The notes: generated from the sequence alone by a model not told the origin. 64,000 nucleotides of DNA from Flavobacterium anhuiense (GCF_004151235.1 NZ_JUIV01000002.1:372001-436000), one strand, 5' to 3'. Counted from the stretch's first letter, positions 34,209 through 43,908 are shown. Program-made: numbers and translations.

Positions 34209-35419
34209 TAATCTATCTTTTAAAATCGGGTTTACTACTTGCTGTATTTTTTGCAGTGTATAAATTGTTATTAGAAAACGAAAGAATGTTTCGATTTAAT
34301 CGTGCTTATCTTCTCGGAAGTTTGATTTTTAGCTTAGTTATTCCGTTGCAATTGTTTCCGATTGCATCATTTTTTCCGTCAAAAATTAAAGCAATTCAGT
34401 TGGATGAAATAATGATTGTGGCTAATAAATCAATCTTAAACGAAGTTTCATACAATGAAATCATATATTTCTTTTTAGGTGCAATTTACGTTTTCATTGC
34501 AGCAATTTTACTGATTCGATTTGTTGTAAATGTGTCTTCTTTTTTCTTGAAAATGAAAAAGAATTCGGTAGAATTTATAGACAATCAGAAACTTGTTTTA
34601 GTAAAGGAATCGATTTTGCCACACTCTTTCTGGAATGCTATTTTTATTAGTAAAGAAGATTTTACAGATGGAAAAATTCCATCAGAATTAATCGCTCATG
34701 AAAAAGCACATTTGCAGCAAAAACATACTTTGGATATTCTTTTTGTTGAGGTTTTGCAAATCGTATTTTGGTTTAATCCGATGTTTGTTTTGTTTGAAAA
34801 AGCCATAAAACTCAATCATGAATTTTTGGCTGATGAAGCGGTAAACAAACAATTTGATGAAGTTAAAAGTTATCAGAACTTATTGTTGCAATTTGCTTCA
34901 AAGAAACATACTGTCGCTTTGGCAAGTAATATCAATTATGAAATAACTAAAAAACGTTTAATAATGATGACTAAAAAAGAATCTGTTTCAAAAGCTGTGT
35001 TTAAAGTACTGGCGGTTGTTGCTGTTTGTATGGTATTATTATTCGCTTTCAGTTCTGAAGCTGTGGCTCAAGACGTTAATCTTATGAGCAATAAGGTATA
35101 TAAAGCTGGCGATTCTGAAATCAAACAACCTGAATTTCCGGGAGGAATGCTCGAGTTCTACAAGTTTGTGGGGCAACGTTTTAAAATTCCAGCGGAAGCC
35201 TCTAAAAATAATATAGACACCAAAATTCACATGCAGTTTATGGTCGAAAAAGACGGAAGTTTGTCTGAAATTTCAATTGTAAAAAATGCGGGATACGGAC
35301 TAGGAGAGGAAGCAATTCGTGTTTTAAAACTTTCGCCAAACTGGATTCCAGGTAGTGAAAACGGAAAACCAGTTAGAGTATTGTATTCTTTACCAATTAC
35401 TATTCAAAGTGAGAAATAG
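34205..35419 (+). CDS. M56 (BlaR1-like) membrane metallopeptidase with C-terminal TonB-type domain
   Basis: 404 residues. N-terminal membrane helices (about 1-20, 35-52, 88-110) carry an M56 peptidase loop with zinc motif HEKAH (about 165-169 in ELIAHEKAHLQQKH) and a downstream glutamate in NHEFLADEAV. Another helix lies at about 265-285. The outer part (about 315-404; FKIPAEASKNN, MVEKDGSLSEISIVKNAG, PVRVLYSLPITI) is a TonB C-terminal-like domain rather than the penicillin-binding sensor of true BlaR1. Such fusions are common in Bacteroidota. The signal sensed is unknown. Confidence 0.88.
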   Translation: MIIYLLKSGLLLAVFFAVYKLLLENERMFRFNRAYLLGSLIFSLVIPLQLFPIASFFPSKIKAIQLDEIMIVANKSILNEVSYNEIIYFFLGAIYVFIAAILLIRFVVNVSSFFLKMKKNSVEFIDNQKLVLVKESILPHSFWNAIFISKEDFTDGKIPSELIAHEKAHLQQKHTLDILFVEVLQIVFWFNPMFVLFEKAIKLNHEFLADEAVNKQFDEVKSYQNLLLQFASKKHTVALASNINYEITKKRLIMMTKKESVSKAVFKVLAVVAVCMVLLFAFSSEAVAQDVNLMSNKVYKAGDSEIKQPEFPGGMLEFYKFVGQRFKIPAEASKNNIDTKIHMQFMVEKDGSLSEISIVKNAGYGLGEEAIRVLKLSPNWIPGSENGKPVRVLYSLPITIQSEK

Positions 35420-35545
35420 AGGTTCAGAGTAACAAAGGTTCAAAGGTTCAAAGGTTCAAAGTTTTTTTTTGCAAGGCTTTTAGTCTTTGCAAAGATTAAG
35501 TTTGCTTAAAAGCCTTTGTCGCTTTGCACCTCTGCACCTTTATCC
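35420..35545. repeat. Hairpin repeat with 8-bp tandem units
   Basis: It contains 3.6 tandem copies of CAAAGGTT (35433-35461). The arms pair loosely with AGCCTTTGTCGCTTTGCACC and CTCTGCACCTTTATCCC (35511-35547), related to the element at 31149-31299. Confidence 0.65.
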
Positions 35546-35560
35546 CTTAAAAGAAAAAAA

Positions 35561-35587
35561 ATCCGCTTCTTGATGGGAGAAGCGGAT
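35561..35587 (-). terminator. Terminator of the saccharopine dehydrogenase-like gene
   Basis: A perfect 10-bp stem ATCCGCTTCT with AGAAGCGGAT around a 7-nt loop, followed on the minus strand by a run of eight U. Confidence 0.88.
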
Positions 35588-35638
35588 AAAATTAAAAACT
35601 AATTAAAAAAAATTCTAAAATAAACATGCAGACCCAGA

Positions 35639-37003
35639 CTAAAACAAGTCTGGATTGTATCCAAAATAAGGTACATTTTGTTCATTAAAAATGACCCCAT
35701 ATTCTTCTAATTCCTTCAAAATAGGTTCGTAAACTTCCTTTTTAATCGGAAGCTGAACGCCTGGAGTTGTGATTTTTCCGTTTAAGATTAACAAAGTAGC
35801 AATTGCAACCGGAAGCCCAACTGTTTTTGCCATTGCAGTATACGTTTGGTCTTCGCCAATACAAACCATTTTAGAATCGATTTGTTTCTTTTCGCCATTC
35901 AGTTCATAACCAAATTTATGATACATTACGATCATATCTTTGTCTTCTGGTTCAAGAGCCCAACTGTCGGTTAAGATTTTTTCTAAAATTTGAGCTGGAG
36001 TAGCGTTTGGCAGATTTACTTTTTTGTTAGGGTTAAATAAATCCAGTTCCAAAAGCTTGTCCCACATAATATCGTCCTGATCGATTTTTAAAATCAATCG
36101 AGTTTTAATTTCGACAGAATCCGTCGGATGATACGGGAGGAAAGAATTGATAAACTGACGATAACTCATATTTTCTGACCCCTCTAAAATATAGCTATCG
36201 TCAGTCATTCCAAGCTGTACAAACATATTCCAAGCGCGAGAATAACCCACTCTTCTAATTGTACCTCTATATAAAGTAAGAATATCATCTAAACCATAAA
36301 CCGATCTGTATTTAAGCGAATCTCGATTAGAATACGCTTCAAACTTTCCGTAACCTTCTACTTCTAGAAATTCGGTTCTGCGAAACAAAGCGCTATACGG
36401 AATATATTTATAAGTGCCTTCCTGAATAAACTTTGCCGCACCGCCTTGACCTGCCAAAACTACATTTCTTGGCGCCCAAGTAAATTTGTAGTTCCATAAA
36501 TTATTGTCAGATTCAGGAGCTACAAGTCCGCCGCAGAAAGATTCAAACAAAAGCATTTTACCGCCTTTCGATCTGATTTCGTCAATGACTTTCATGGCGC
36601 TCATGTGGTCGATTCCTGGATCAAGACCAATTTCGTTCATGAAAATCAGATTGTTTTGAATGGCTTCTTCGTTTAAAGCCTGCATAGCGTCACTTATATA
36701 AGATGCCGTAACAAGATGTTTTTTAAATTCAAGGCAATCTTTAGCAATTTCGATATGCAGATGCGCAGGAAGCATAGAAATGACTATTGATGCATTTGCA
36801 ATAGCTTTTTTTCTTTCGTCGGCATTAAAAATATCTAAGGCCAGCGGAGTGGCATTTGGATGATTCTGTGTTTTTGCTTTCGCAAGATTCAATGAAAGAT
36901 CAGCTACCGTTAAATGCAGTTTTTCTTCATTAGATTTTGATAATAAATAGCGAATCAAAGAAGATGCAGATCTTCCTGCTCCAAATATTAAAATGTTTCT
37001 CAT
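35639..37003 (-). CDS. Saccharopine dehydrogenase family protein
   Basis: A 454-residue cytosolic oxidoreductase. The N-terminal Rossmann fold carries ILIFGAGRSASSLIRYLL (4-21), and the saccharopine dehydrogenase C-terminal domain follows (about 125-430; EIGLDPGIDHMSAMKVIDEI). Family members act in lysine metabolism (saccharopine or lysine-6-dehydrogenase) or polyamine synthesis. No other pathway gene is adjacent, so the substrate is not fixed. Monocistronic, with its own terminator. Confidence 0.88.
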   Translation of the reverse strand: MRNILIFGAGRSASSLIRYLLSKSNEEKLHLTVADLSLNLAKAKTQNHPNATPLALDIFNADERKKAIANASIVISMLPAHLHIEIAKDCLEFKKHLVTASYISDAMQALNEEAIQNNLIFMNEIGLDPGIDHMSAMKVIDEIRSKGGKMLLFESFCGGLVAPESDNNLWNYKFTWAPRNVVLAGQGGAAKFIQEGTYKYIPYSALFRRTEFLEVEGYGKFEAYSNRDSLKYRSVYGLDDILTLYRGTIRRVGYSRAWNMFVQLGMTDDSYILEGSENMSYRQFINSFLPYHPTDSVEIKTRLILKIDQDDIMWDKLLELDLFNPNKKVNLPNATPAQILEKILTDSWALEPEDKDMIVMYHKFGYELNGEKKQIDSKMVCIGEDQTYTAMAKTVGLPVAIATLLILNGKITTPGVQLPIKKEVYEPILKELEEYGVIFNEQNVPYFGYNPDLF

Positions 37004-37190
37004 GTCTTAAATATTTAACACAAATATATTTAATTGTTATAAATATAACAATTCAAATTAAAGAAAATAAAATTATTTTTTTCGCAAAACCCAAAAAATA
37101 ATCTGATTTTGTTCTAAATAATCTAGAAACAAAGGCGGTTTTTCAGTTCGTTTGAAGTATTTTTGTTTGAAATTTCAAAAGAGATATATT

Positions 37191-37577
37191 ATGAAAAGAA
37201 GAATTATTTTAACTGGAGCTTTTATAGGTATGCTGGCTATTATTTTGGGTGCTTTTGGTGCTCATTTATTGAAAAAATATCTTTCGGTTGACCAATTAAA
37301 TACTTTTGAAGTTGGTGTTCGTTATCAAATGTACCACGCTCTTTTTCTTCTTTTTCTATCTACACAAAAGGATCTTGCAGAAAAGACCTTAAAAACGATC
37401 TATAATTTGGTCGTTGCAGGCGTTTTGCTTTTCAGCGGTTCAATCTATTTATTGGCAACAAAAGACTATACTTTGTTTGAGTCTAAAATTATCGTATTCG
37501 CAACACCTTTGGGTGGTTTCTTATTAATTATAGCTTGGATGCTATTATTCTTTACGATTTTGAAGAGAAAATCATAA
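37191..37577 (+). CDS. DUF423 small membrane protein
   Basis: The start is set at ATG 37191 (MKRRIILTGAFIGMLAIILG), since 13 upstream codons add only a non-family lead. 128 residues with four hydrophobic helices and the family signature GAFGAHLLKKYL and VRYQMYHALFLL. Inner-membrane protein of unknown function, widespread in bacteria. Confidence 0.9.
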   Translation: MKRRIILTGAFIGMLAIILGAFGAHLLKKYLSVDQLNTFEVGVRYQMYHALFLLFLSTQKDLAEKTLKTIYNLVVAGVLLFSGSIYLLATKDYTLFESKIIVFATPLGGFLLIIAWMLLFFTILKRKS

Positions 37578-37811
37578 AATCCCGAAAAAAAAATTCTGTC
37601 TAAGAATTAATCTTTAATTTTGTCACATAAATAACATATAACTTTATTTGTGTGACTTTTTTGTATTTTATATTGTTAAACAAAAATAATATAACAAAAT
37701 CATTCAATAGGTTGTAATTAAACAAATTAGAAGCGGTTATTTTTTTCTTTTTGTAATTTTTAAAGTGAAATTTCTCTTTTTTCGTATAAATCAAAGTGAA
37801 ATTTAAGTATT
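37578..37811. other. AT-rich spacer upstream of pckA
   Basis: Very AT-rich with T- and A-runs; no gene or clear hairpin seen. The pckA promoter lies at its right end. Confidence 0.4.
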
Positions 37812-37843
37812 TTGAAAGAAATAAAAATTAATCTGTAATTTTG
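37812..37843 (+). promoter_or_regulatory. pckA promoter
   Basis: TTG (37812-37814), 21 bp, TAATTTTG (37836-37843). A start near 37850 leaves a leader of about 29 nt. Confidence 0.65.
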
Positions 37844-37878
37844 CTTTAAACAAAAAATCACACACAACTTAAAAATTT

Positions 37879-39483
37879 ATGGACACTAATACAGTTTTCG
37901 CGCAATCGATTTCGTTAAAAGAGTTAGGAATTGAAAATGCAAAAGTTCGTTATCAACTATCTGCAGATGAATTACATGCGATTACTTTGCAGTCAGGTCA
38001 AGGTGTTGAGAATTCTACCGGAGCGTTAGCGATTAATACAGGCGAATTTACAGGTCGTTCTCCACAAGATCGTTTTATCGTAAAAGACGATATTACTAAG
38101 GATCAAGTTTGGTGGGGAAATGTAAATATCCCGTTTGAGCCTCAGGCTTTTGAAAAGCTTTATAATAAGGTAACAGCATTTTTATCAGACAAAGAAGTTT
38201 TTGTTCGTGATTCTTATGTGTGCTCTGATCCAAATTATAGATTGAATGTTCGTGTTGTAACAGAAACAGCTTGGTCAAATTTGTTTTGCTACAATATGTT
38301 CTTACGCCCAGAAGCTTCAGAACTGGCAAACTTTACTCCAGAATGGACAGTAGTTTGTGCTCCAAGTTTTATGGCAGATCCTGCTGTAGACGGAACACGC
38401 CAGTCTAATTTTGCTATTTTAGATTTTACTAAAAAAATTGCTTTAATTGGTGGAACAGGTTATACTGGAGAAATGAAAAAAGGAATTTTCTCTGCATTAA
38501 ACTTTATTCTTCCAGTTTTCAAAAATACACTTCCAATGCACTGTAGCGCCAATGTTGGTGAAGCGGGAGATACAGCAATCTTCTTCGGATTGTCTGGTAC
38601 AGGAAAAACAACTTTATCTGCAGATCCAGAGCGTAAATTAATCGGAGACGATGAGCACGGTTGGACAAATGAAAACACTGTTTTCAATTTTGAAGGCGGA
38701 TGCTATGCAAAAGTTATTAATTTAACAGAAGAAAATGAACCAGACATTTTTAGAGCAATCAAAAAAGGGGCGCTTTTAGAAAATGTGGTTTTCAAAGCAG
38801 GAACAAACGTAGTTGATTTTGATGATGTTTCTATTACTCAAAATACTCGTGTAAGTTACCCAATTACGCATATCGATAATGTACAGCCAGGTTTGGTTGG
38901 ACACAATCCTAAAAATATATTTTTCTTAACGGCTGATTCTTTCGGAATTTTGCCTCCAATCTCAAGATTGACTCCAGGTCAGGCGGCTTACCACTTTATT
39001 TCTGGATATACGGCAAAAGTTGCTGGAACTGAAGCTGGTGTAACAGAGCCTCAACCTAATTTCTCTGCTTGTTTTGGAGCTCCGTTTATGCCTTTGCATC
39101 CAACGCGTTATGCTGAAATGTTGAGCAAAAAAATGAAAGATGCAGGAGTAAAAGTTTGGTTAATCAATACAGGATGGACTGGCGGAGCTTACGGAACAGG
39201 AAGCCGTATGAAGCTTAAATATACTCGTGCTATGATTACTGCTGCATTAAAAGGAGAATTAAACGATGTAGCGTTTAAAAATCATGAAGTATTTGGAATT
39301 GAAATTCCTCAAGATTGTCCAAATGTTCCAGTGGAAATTTTAAATCCTAGAAATACTTGGGAAGACAAAGATTTATACGATAAAAAAGCGTTAGAATTAG
39401 CTCAGAAATTCAAAGCTAATTTTGCCAAATTTGAAGAGTTTGCAAATGCTGAAATCTTAGCAGGCGCACCGATTACAGAATAA
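37879..39483 (+). CDS. pckA: Phosphoenolpyruvate carboxykinase (ATP)
   Basis: A 534-residue cytosolic enzyme converting oxaloacetate and ATP to phosphoenolpyruvate, CO2 and ADP, the entry step of gluconeogenesis. The kinase-1a P-loop is GLSGTGKTTLSADP, followed by the metal site LIGDDEHGW. FTGRSPQDRFIV and the PEPCK signature region NVGEAGDTAIFFGLSG precede it. Full family length. It stands alone with a clear promoter and terminator. Confidence 0.97.
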   Translation: MDTNTVFAQSISLKELGIENAKVRYQLSADELHAITLQSGQGVENSTGALAINTGEFTGRSPQDRFIVKDDITKDQVWWGNVNIPFEPQAFEKLYNKVTAFLSDKEVFVRDSYVCSDPNYRLNVRVVTETAWSNLFCYNMFLRPEASELANFTPEWTVVCAPSFMADPAVDGTRQSNFAILDFTKKIALIGGTGYTGEMKKGIFSALNFILPVFKNTLPMHCSANVGEAGDTAIFFGLSGTGKTTLSADPERKLIGDDEHGWTNENTVFNFEGGCYAKVINLTEENEPDIFRAIKKGALLENVVFKAGTNVVDFDDVSITQNTRVSYPITHIDNVQPGLVGHNPKNIFFLTADSFGILPPISRLTPGQAAYHFISGYTAKVAGTEAGVTEPQPNFSACFGAPFMPLHPTRYAEMLSKKMKDAGVKVWLINTGWTGGAYGTGSRMKLKYTRAMITAALKGELNDVAFKNHEVFGIEIPQDCPNVPVEILNPRNTWEDKDLYDKKALELAQKFKANFAKFEEFANAEILAGAPITE

Positions 39484-39510
39484 AAGGAATTATTTAATTC
39501 AAAATAAAAA

Positions 39511-39538
39511 AGCTGTTCATTTCTGAACAGCTTTTTTT
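39511..39538 (+). terminator. pckA terminator
   Basis: A 9-bp stem AGCTGTTCA with TGAACAGCT, 4-nt loop, A-run before and T7 after. Confidence 0.9.
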
Positions 39539-39567
39539 GTTTTTTGTGTTTGTCTGATACTGCTTGC

Positions 39568-39637
39568 TTGTCTTCCTGAGCGAAGTCGAAGGGCGCTCCA
39601 ATTGGAAACTGGGCTTCGACTTAGCTCAGCCTGACAA
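39568..39637. repeat. Hairpin repeat of the CCTGAGCGAAGTCGAAGG family (intergenic copy)
   Basis: The left arm TTGTCTTCCTGAGCGAAGTC (39568 on) pairs with CTTCGACTTAGCTCAGCCTGACAA (39614-39637). The left-arm core GAGCGAAGTCGAA recurs as a single arm inside three genes at 47591, 49053 and 59495. Confidence 0.85.
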
Positions 39638-39727
39638 TGAGAACTTTTTAAGACATTGAAACGCAGTTTTCAGCACAGTTTAAAGGAAAGTACTGAAAAA
39701 CTGCAATTTCAAATCAACACTGAATCT

Positions 39728-40786
39728 TTATTTCTTCTTTTCGTCTATACGTTTCTGGATTAAATCCCAAGCATAATAATGGAAAGTCATTCCGTTGCTC
39801 ATTGCTACAAAAAGTCCGTTTTTATATTTTGGACCTAAGTTTACGCTAGTAACATCTGCACCATCACATTCAATTGTAGAAGTTGGCACTTCAGCCAATA
39901 ACGGATGATTGTTTGCATTTCCGTTTGCACCTTCTCTCGGGTAAACCATAAATGAATTTGCTTGCTGGTTAGACACTAAAATATATCCGGTAGAATCTGT
40001 TTTTTTGTAAATAGCAATTCCTTCATGATCTGCTTTGAAATCTTTTTGACCAAAGAAAGCCAATTCTTTATTATCGCTTAAAGCGGGATCTGCTTTGTAT
40101 TTTCTAATTCCAGCCTGCTCGTCACAATAGTAAACATAACCTAATTCGTTATCCACGGCAATAGCTTCAATTTCTTTTTTACCGCTGTACGTTCCGAATT
40201 TGCGAACCACTTTTGCTACAGCAAATTTTCCATTTCCAGAAAGTTCATATTGCCATAAATAGCTTCCTGAAGGACCCGTTTTTCTTCCTACAATAGCAAA
40301 AATCTTCCCATCGCTTGGGCGAGTGTATAAAGAAACTCCCATTGGATCACGTTGAGATTCTCCTTCAAAAACAGGAATTCCGCCGTTATCAATTGGCGCT
40401 AAATCAGGTAAACTGAAGATCCTGATTTTATTTTCTTCACGTTCCGTCGTTACAGCAACATCTACTTTTTTTCCGTTAATACTTAATCCGTAAGCGATAT
40501 CAACATTGTTCGGACGTTTTAGCGGAATTGATTTTTTAAGGATTTTTCCATTCAAATCAAAAGCGTACAAACCGCCATCTGTGTCTTTGTCTGTTCCTAC
40601 GATAATACTTTTTGAAGCATCAGTTGAATTAATCCAGATTGAAGGATCGTCTGTATCGTGAGGTAAAGCTTCTGTAACGGCTGTTGGTTTTACGGCATTT
40701 GGCTGAATTGGCGCTAGTTTATCGTCTTTACAAGCTGTAAATGATAAGCTTAAAAGTAAAAAAGCAACTAAAAATTTATTTTTCAT
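39728..40786 (-). CDS. Beta-propeller phytase, lipoprotein
   Basis: 352 residues. A lipoprotein signal (LLSLSFTAC) precedes a beta-propeller phytase domain with the calcium and phosphate ligand stretches HDTDDPSIWIN (about 44-54), VGTDKDTDGGLYAFD and EREENKIRIF. Later come YVYYCDEQAGIRKY and ADHEGIAIYK. It cleaves phosphate from phytate at the cell surface or in the periplasm. It follows a TonB-dependent receptor gene by 75 bp; that pairing suggests uptake of the products or of metal-phytate. Confidence 0.9.
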   Translation of the reverse strand: MKNKFLVAFLLLSLSFTACKDDKLAPIQPNAVKPTAVTEALPHDTDDPSIWINSTDASKSIIVGTDKDTDGGLYAFDLNGKILKKSIPLKRPNNVDIAYGLSINGKKVDVAVTTEREENKIRIFSLPDLAPIDNGGIPVFEGESQRDPMGVSLYTRPSDGKIFAIVGRKTGPSGSYLWQYELSGNGKFAVAKVVRKFGTYSGKKEIEAIAVDNELGYVYYCDEQAGIRKYKADPALSDNKELAFFGQKDFKADHEGIAIYKKTDSTGYILVSNQQANSFMVYPREGANGNANNHPLLAEVPTSTIECDGADVTSVNLGPKYKNGLFVAMSNGMTFHYYAWDLIQKRIDEKKK

Positions 40787-40861
40787 TTGTGTTATATATT
40801 TTAATGCAATTAGACAGAGCGCTAAACTCTGTCTAATTTAAGAATTTTAAAAAAGTGCAGA

Positions 40862-43672
40862 TTACAAGTCTAGTTTTAATCCGAAATTGTAACGTGGCTG
40901 GTAATATTCAGCTTGTTTTGTATGTGCAGCCACTCCTTGGTAGTAACGTAACGGCTGATTTGTTAGGTTATTTGCTTCTGCAAAAAAGCGAAGTTTTGGA
41001 GTGATCTTATAAGAAGCATTTGCATCTAAGAAGAACTGCTTGTCATAGTAACTGTCTTTGTAAGATTCAGAACCTAATTCATCTAAATAATCAGATGTAA
41101 AGTTAGTTGAGATTCTTGCAGAAAAACGTTTGTTTTCCCAAGATAAAGATCCGTTAAACATGTGAGGAGTTGTTCCCGGAAGACTGATGTCGTTTCTTTC
41201 ATTTCCGTCTTCGTCAGCAATTCCGCTTGCTTTAGATTTTGTATAAGTATAGTTTAAGTATACAGCAAAACCTTTTAAGAATTTACTAGGAAGGAAATCC
41301 AACTGACGTTGGAAAGCAACCTCAAATCCGTAAACATCAACATTCTCTCCATTTCTTGATTGTAAAAATGACCAGTTTTCTCCCGCTGGAATTGGATTTA
41401 TCTGATTTGGGAAATCTGCAGCAAATTTTTCAGCAGTATATTGATTGTCACTATAGTTGTAAATGAAATCGTTTAATCTTTTGTAGAAAACACCTCCAGA
41501 AATCAAACCAACAGATTTGAAATAGTTCTCTGCCATGAAATCATAATTGTATGAGTAAGTAGCATTAAGATCTGGATTTCCAGCTGTAATTTCTTTGTCG
41601 GCAGCAATGTTGTTTACATAAGGAGCCAATGCATAATAGTTTGGTCTTGCTAATGCTGTTGTTATGGCAGCTCTTAAAACTAAATCTTTTGTTGCATTGT
41701 ATTGCAATGAAATACTTGGCAATAAATTAGTGTAAGAGTTGGTATTGTTGATTTTGCTCTCTAATTCTTCCTCGTCTAATACACGGTTTCCAGTATAATC
41801 GATGTGAGTATTCTCTACACGGAAACCTAAAACCATTGAAAGTTTATCGTTAAAATCCTGATCCCATCTTACATAAGCAGCAGTAATTCTTTCTTTAGCA
41901 TTATAGTTTACCGCTAAATATTCTGCTGGATCAGCTTCTTTTTCAAATAAAGTTGCATTGTTTAAGTCTAAACTTCCTAAGAAAGCTGCAGAAGCAAAAG
42001 TTCCTGGTGCATATTTACTTCCTGGATTAAAATCTTTTCCGTCAAAATAAGAAGTTGGAACTTGCGATAATAATTCCATATCATCGTTCAGCGGAGTATA
42101 AGAATAGAAATTATTGTTTCTTTCTTTTTCTTTTAAACGAAGTCTAAGACCTGTTCTCAATCTTCCTTTTTCGCCAGCAATAACAGAGAATGGAAAACGG
42201 ATATTTACTTTTGCACCAAATTCGCTTTCGCTTGTTTCGTCTGTGTTTTCGGTAACAGAATTAAATTTAAATTCGTCAACAGATTCGCCAACCGTAGTCA
42301 TTAAAGGAAATCTGATGTCTGATAAATCTTCAAACATTTCTAGACCTTTTTGGCGGTATTCGATATAACGTTCACCCGGACGGTATTCTCTTGCTTTTGC
42401 ATAGTTAGCAGACCAGTCTAAATCTAATGTTGAGTTGATTAAATGCTCTCCGCGAATAGAATAGTTTTGAACTCTTTGATCTTCTAATCTTCTGTTTTTA
42501 TTTCTGTTATTGTCTAAACCTCCTTTTGTCTGACGTTTTACGCGACCTTCAAAACCAACAATTTCTTCACCATTATAAAGAGGTTCAATATCATCGTAAG
42601 TAGTTCTAAAACGGTTTTCTCTATCATCTCTCCAGTTGTAGATTGCATTAGCGAAAATCGTGTTATTGTCGTTGAATTTATAATCTAAAGCAACAGAAGC
42701 GCTACGGCGGATACGCTGTACATCATATTTTCTAATTTCAGATGCTTGTAAATACTCATTTCCAAAATCATCTTTTACCCATTCGTTCTCGATGTTATCA
42801 GAGCCATAATCTACATTGTTGTAAGATCCGCTGAAAACAGCTCCTAATTTATTGTCAAAAAAGCGATTACCATAAACTAAACCAGCTGTATAAGAAGCGT
42901 GGTCACGAATTGGCAAATATCCTCCAGCCATTGTTGCAGAAATTCTTTCTCCGTTTGGAGTTGCTCTTGTAATTAAGTTTACAGAACCTCCAATTGCATC
43001 TGCATCCATGTCTGAAGTCAATGTTTTATTTACTTCGATAGTTGAAATCATATCAGACGGAATCAAGTCCATTTGTACGTTTCTGTTATCTCCTTCAGCA
43101 GATGGAATACGGTCACCATTTAAAGTAACAGAGTTCAAAGACGGAGCCAAACCTCTAATAATAATGTTACGAGCTTCACCTTGGTCATTCTGCATCGTGA
43201 TACCTGGAACACGTTTTAAAGCATCTCCCACGTTAGCATCTGGGAAACGTCCCATTTGATCTGAGGAGATTACGTTTCCGATGTTTTTGTTGTTTTTCTG
43301 CTGGTTTAACGCTTTTGCCTGACCTTTTAAGATGTCTCCAACAACAACTTCTTTCAGCTCATTTTCTGAAGCTTTAAGGGCAAAGTCAATAACATTGTTC
43401 TTTCCTTGCTCCACTTTTATTTCTTGAGTCAAAGTAGTATATCCAATATATTTTACTTCAACTTTATAAGTTCCTTCATTAATATTTAATAACTCGAAAC
43501 GGCCGTTATAGTCAGAAACAGTATATTTTTTCTCGCCTACAATTTGAACCATAGCTCCAGGAAGAGGCAGTTTGTCATCGGCGTCTAATATCTTTCCAGA
43601 TATAATCGCTTTCTGAGCAAAACCTGTAAAGGCGAATAAAAAGAATAGGGTTAATAGGTAAAATTTCTTCAT
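40862..43672 (-). CDS. SusC-like TonB-dependent receptor with carboxypeptidase-like N-terminal domain
   Basis: A 936-residue outer-membrane receptor. Signal peptide (TGFAQ), carboxypeptidase-regulatory-like domain (about 24-108; GKILDADDKLPLPGAMVQI), plug (about 125-240; RVPGITMQNDQGEARNIIIR, NLITRA) and C-terminal barrel ending in FGLKLDL. The plug signature DADAIGGSVNLITR is typical of the IroE/phytase-linked receptor group in Bacteroidota. It is co-transcribed with the phytase gene, so phytate or its breakdown products are the likely ligand. No SusD partner is present. Confidence 0.9.
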   Translation of the reverse strand: MKKFYLLTLFFLFAFTGFAQKAIISGKILDADDKLPLPGAMVQIVGEKKYTVSDYNGRFELLNINEGTYKVEVKYIGYTTLTQEIKVEQGKNNVIDFALKASENELKEVVVGDILKGQAKALNQQKNNKNIGNVISSDQMGRFPDANVGDALKRVPGITMQNDQGEARNIIIRGLAPSLNSVTLNGDRIPSAEGDNRNVQMDLIPSDMISTIEVNKTLTSDMDADAIGGSVNLITRATPNGERISATMAGGYLPIRDHASYTAGLVYGNRFFDNKLGAVFSGSYNNVDYGSDNIENEWVKDDFGNEYLQASEIRKYDVQRIRRSASVALDYKFNDNNTIFANAIYNWRDDRENRFRTTYDDIEPLYNGEEIVGFEGRVKRQTKGGLDNNRNKNRRLEDQRVQNYSIRGEHLINSTLDLDWSANYAKAREYRPGERYIEYRQKGLEMFEDLSDIRFPLMTTVGESVDEFKFNSVTENTDETSESEFGAKVNIRFPFSVIAGEKGRLRTGLRLRLKEKERNNNFYSYTPLNDDMELLSQVPTSYFDGKDFNPGSKYAPGTFASAAFLGSLDLNNATLFEKEADPAEYLAVNYNAKERITAAYVRWDQDFNDKLSMVLGFRVENTHIDYTGNRVLDEEELESKINNTNSYTNLLPSISLQYNATKDLVLRAAITTALARPNYYALAPYVNNIAADKEITAGNPDLNATYSYNYDFMAENYFKSVGLISGGVFYKRLNDFIYNYSDNQYTAEKFAADFPNQINPIPAGENWSFLQSRNGENVDVYGFEVAFQRQLDFLPSKFLKGFAVYLNYTYTKSKASGIADEDGNERNDISLPGTTPHMFNGSLSWENKRFSARISTNFTSDYLDELGSESYKDSYYDKQFFLDANASYKITPKLRFFAEANNLTNQPLRYYQGVAAHTKQAEYYQPRYNFGLKLDL

Positions 43673-43844
43673 TGTGTGTGTTTAGTTTGATTTCGGTTGC
43701 GAAACTAAGACCCGTGTATTACTAAAGCCTTGAAAAAAAATTAACATAGTGTTATGATTCGTCAGTTATTGCTTATAATTATTAATGTTTAACTAACATT
43801 AAACTTTCAAACGTTTGATTCACAACTAAAAAGAAATTGATATT

Positions 43845-43877
43845 TTGATCGTATTTAAAAATTTGGCGCTAAATTTG
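43845..43877 (+). promoter_or_regulatory. Promoter of the DUF4407 gene
   Basis: TTG (43845-43847), 22 bp, TAAATTTG (43870-43877), 31 bp before the start codon. Confidence 0.6.
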
Positions 43878-43908
43878 CCGTATCAATCACAATCAAAAAT
43901 CATCAATC

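Noticed and set aside
35433..35461. Tandem direct repeats that might suggest a CRISPR-like array
   Set aside because: The unit is 8 bp with no spacers and no cas genes nearby.
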